Origin: Streptococcus cuniculi
GTDB taxonomy: Bacteria > Bacillota > Bacilli > Lactobacillales > Streptococcaceae
Direction: 5' to 3'
DNA: 64,000 nt
NCBI RefSeq assembly: GCF_001921845.1
Contig: NZ_MSJM01000007.1
Span: 62,001-126,000, forward strand
Positions 63,675-64,000 of the stretch are shown in pieces. The translations under genes and the position numbers were made by a program. The stretch's first letter is position 1, and every line of letters begins with the position of its first letter. The notes under the pieces were generated by a model, which saw only the letters and a program-made list of their open reading frames with translations, was not told the origin of the DNA and ran no database searches.

Positions 63675-63914
63675 ATGACAATCAATTTAAAACGATTGAA
63701 AGCTGAACGTATCGCAAGCGGGATGACGCAGGATGAAGTAGCTCACCGCATGGGATGGAAAACACGGACACCATACGCTAAACGTGAAAATGGTATTGTC
63801 TCTATTGGTGCTGATGAGCTAGCTCAAATTACTCTGATTTTTGGGCTACCAATGGAAAAAATCACTATTTTTTTTGACAACGACGTTCCCGAAATGGAAC
63901 AGTCATTGGCATAG
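63675..63914 (+). CDS. Cro-like XRE-family regulator
   Basis: A 79-residue HTH protein: MTINLKRLKAERIASGMTQDEVAHRMGWKTRTPYAKRENGIVSIGADELAQITLIFGLP. It is the first gene of the rightward early operon, divergent to the repressor, behind AAGGAG. Its 3' end contains a further operator-like palindrome (63885-63900). Confidence 0.87.
   Translation: MTINLKRLKAERIASGMTQDEVAHRMGWKTRTPYAKRENGIVSIGADELAQITLIFGLPMEKITIFFDNDVPEMEQSLA
63885..63900. promoter_or_regulatory. Operator-like palindrome inside the cro gene end
   Basis: GTTCC-N6-GGAAC at 63885-63900 has the same spacing as the operator at 63633-63648. Confidence 0.55.
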
Positions 63915-63927
63915 AGAGGAGTTAGTA

Positions 63928-64000
63928 TGAACGAACTCATCAACGTAACACTGAATGACAATCATGAGCCTGTGGTATCAGGCAGACAATTACACGAGGC
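63928..64000 (+). CDS. Phage antirepressor (AntA/AntB-type), partial at window edge
   Basis: ATG 63928 behind AGAGGAG opens MNELINVTLNDNHEPVVSGR followed by QLHEA and is cut by the window end. The VSGRxLHEAL start is typical of AntA/AntB-domain phage antirepressors, encoded just after Cro in streptococcal prophages. Confidence 0.8.

Overview
The window comes from a Streptococcus chromosome. The evidence is the gene order and the proteins: a late-competence ssbB next to CIRCE-controlled groES-groEL, rpsL-rpsG-fusA followed by gap and pgk, glnR-glnA, rpoY-rnjA, tsaB-rimI-tsaD, a RocS-like chromosome segregation factor, an LPXTG wall protein, and low-GC DNA with strong Shine-Dalgarno sites. The species cannot be fixed from the sequence alone; the protein set fits the mitis/suis side of the genus.

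Layout. 1-1370: an unidentified ORF, then a ComX-type (cin-box) promoter driving a small ORF and ssbB. 1450-12500: housekeeping genes (groESL, a flavin monooxygenase, rpsL-rpsG-fusA, gap, pgk), broken at 8.9-9.8 kb by a frameshifted secreted protein with two small related ORFs behind it. 12.8-21.1 kb: aromatic-acid-exporter-like protein, glnR-glnA, rnjA/rpoY, t6A synthesis genes, azlCD. 21.1-26.2 kb: an ABC exporter, a GNAT gene split by a repeat, a flavoprotein, rocS. 26.3-31.9 kb: ascorbate-type PTS and split-transketolase operon with its own PRD regulator. 32.9-38.0 kb: a complete nisin-type sensing and immunity block (response regulator, kinase, LanFEG transporter, NisI-like lipoprotein) with no lantibiotic structural or biosynthetic gene, and two NisR-like promoters. 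38.0-49.7 kb: YrdC-like protein, ABC ATPase remnant, glycine riboswitch with AgcS symporter, mscS, CDF transporter, gdhA, pyrDA, capA, two Cof-type HAD phosphatases. 49.8-52.3 kb: eight tandem 110-bp palindromic units ahead of an LPXTG protein gene, the whole cassette flanked by a duplicated HAD gene end. 52.4-59.5 kb: DUF915 hydrolase, an ABC exporter with two permeases, a TetR regulator and a divergent YhgE/Pip protein. 60.0-64.0 kb: the left end of a prophage inserted into an S66 (MccF/LD-carboxypeptidase) gene, with serine integrase, a membrane-anchored protein, S24 repressor, Cro-like protein and the start of an antirepressor.

The intergenic DNA is unusually rich in mobile palindromic repeats: two TA-flanked MITE-like families of about 105 bp, a RUP-like element nested in one of them, and a modular family with covarying hairpins. 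These repeats have supplied stop codons, split a gene and entered the leader of the immunity operon. Several small genes (secreted protein at 8.9 kb, membrane protein at 32.0 kb, GNAT, ABC ATPase remnant) are broken, which suggests recent decay or phase variation.
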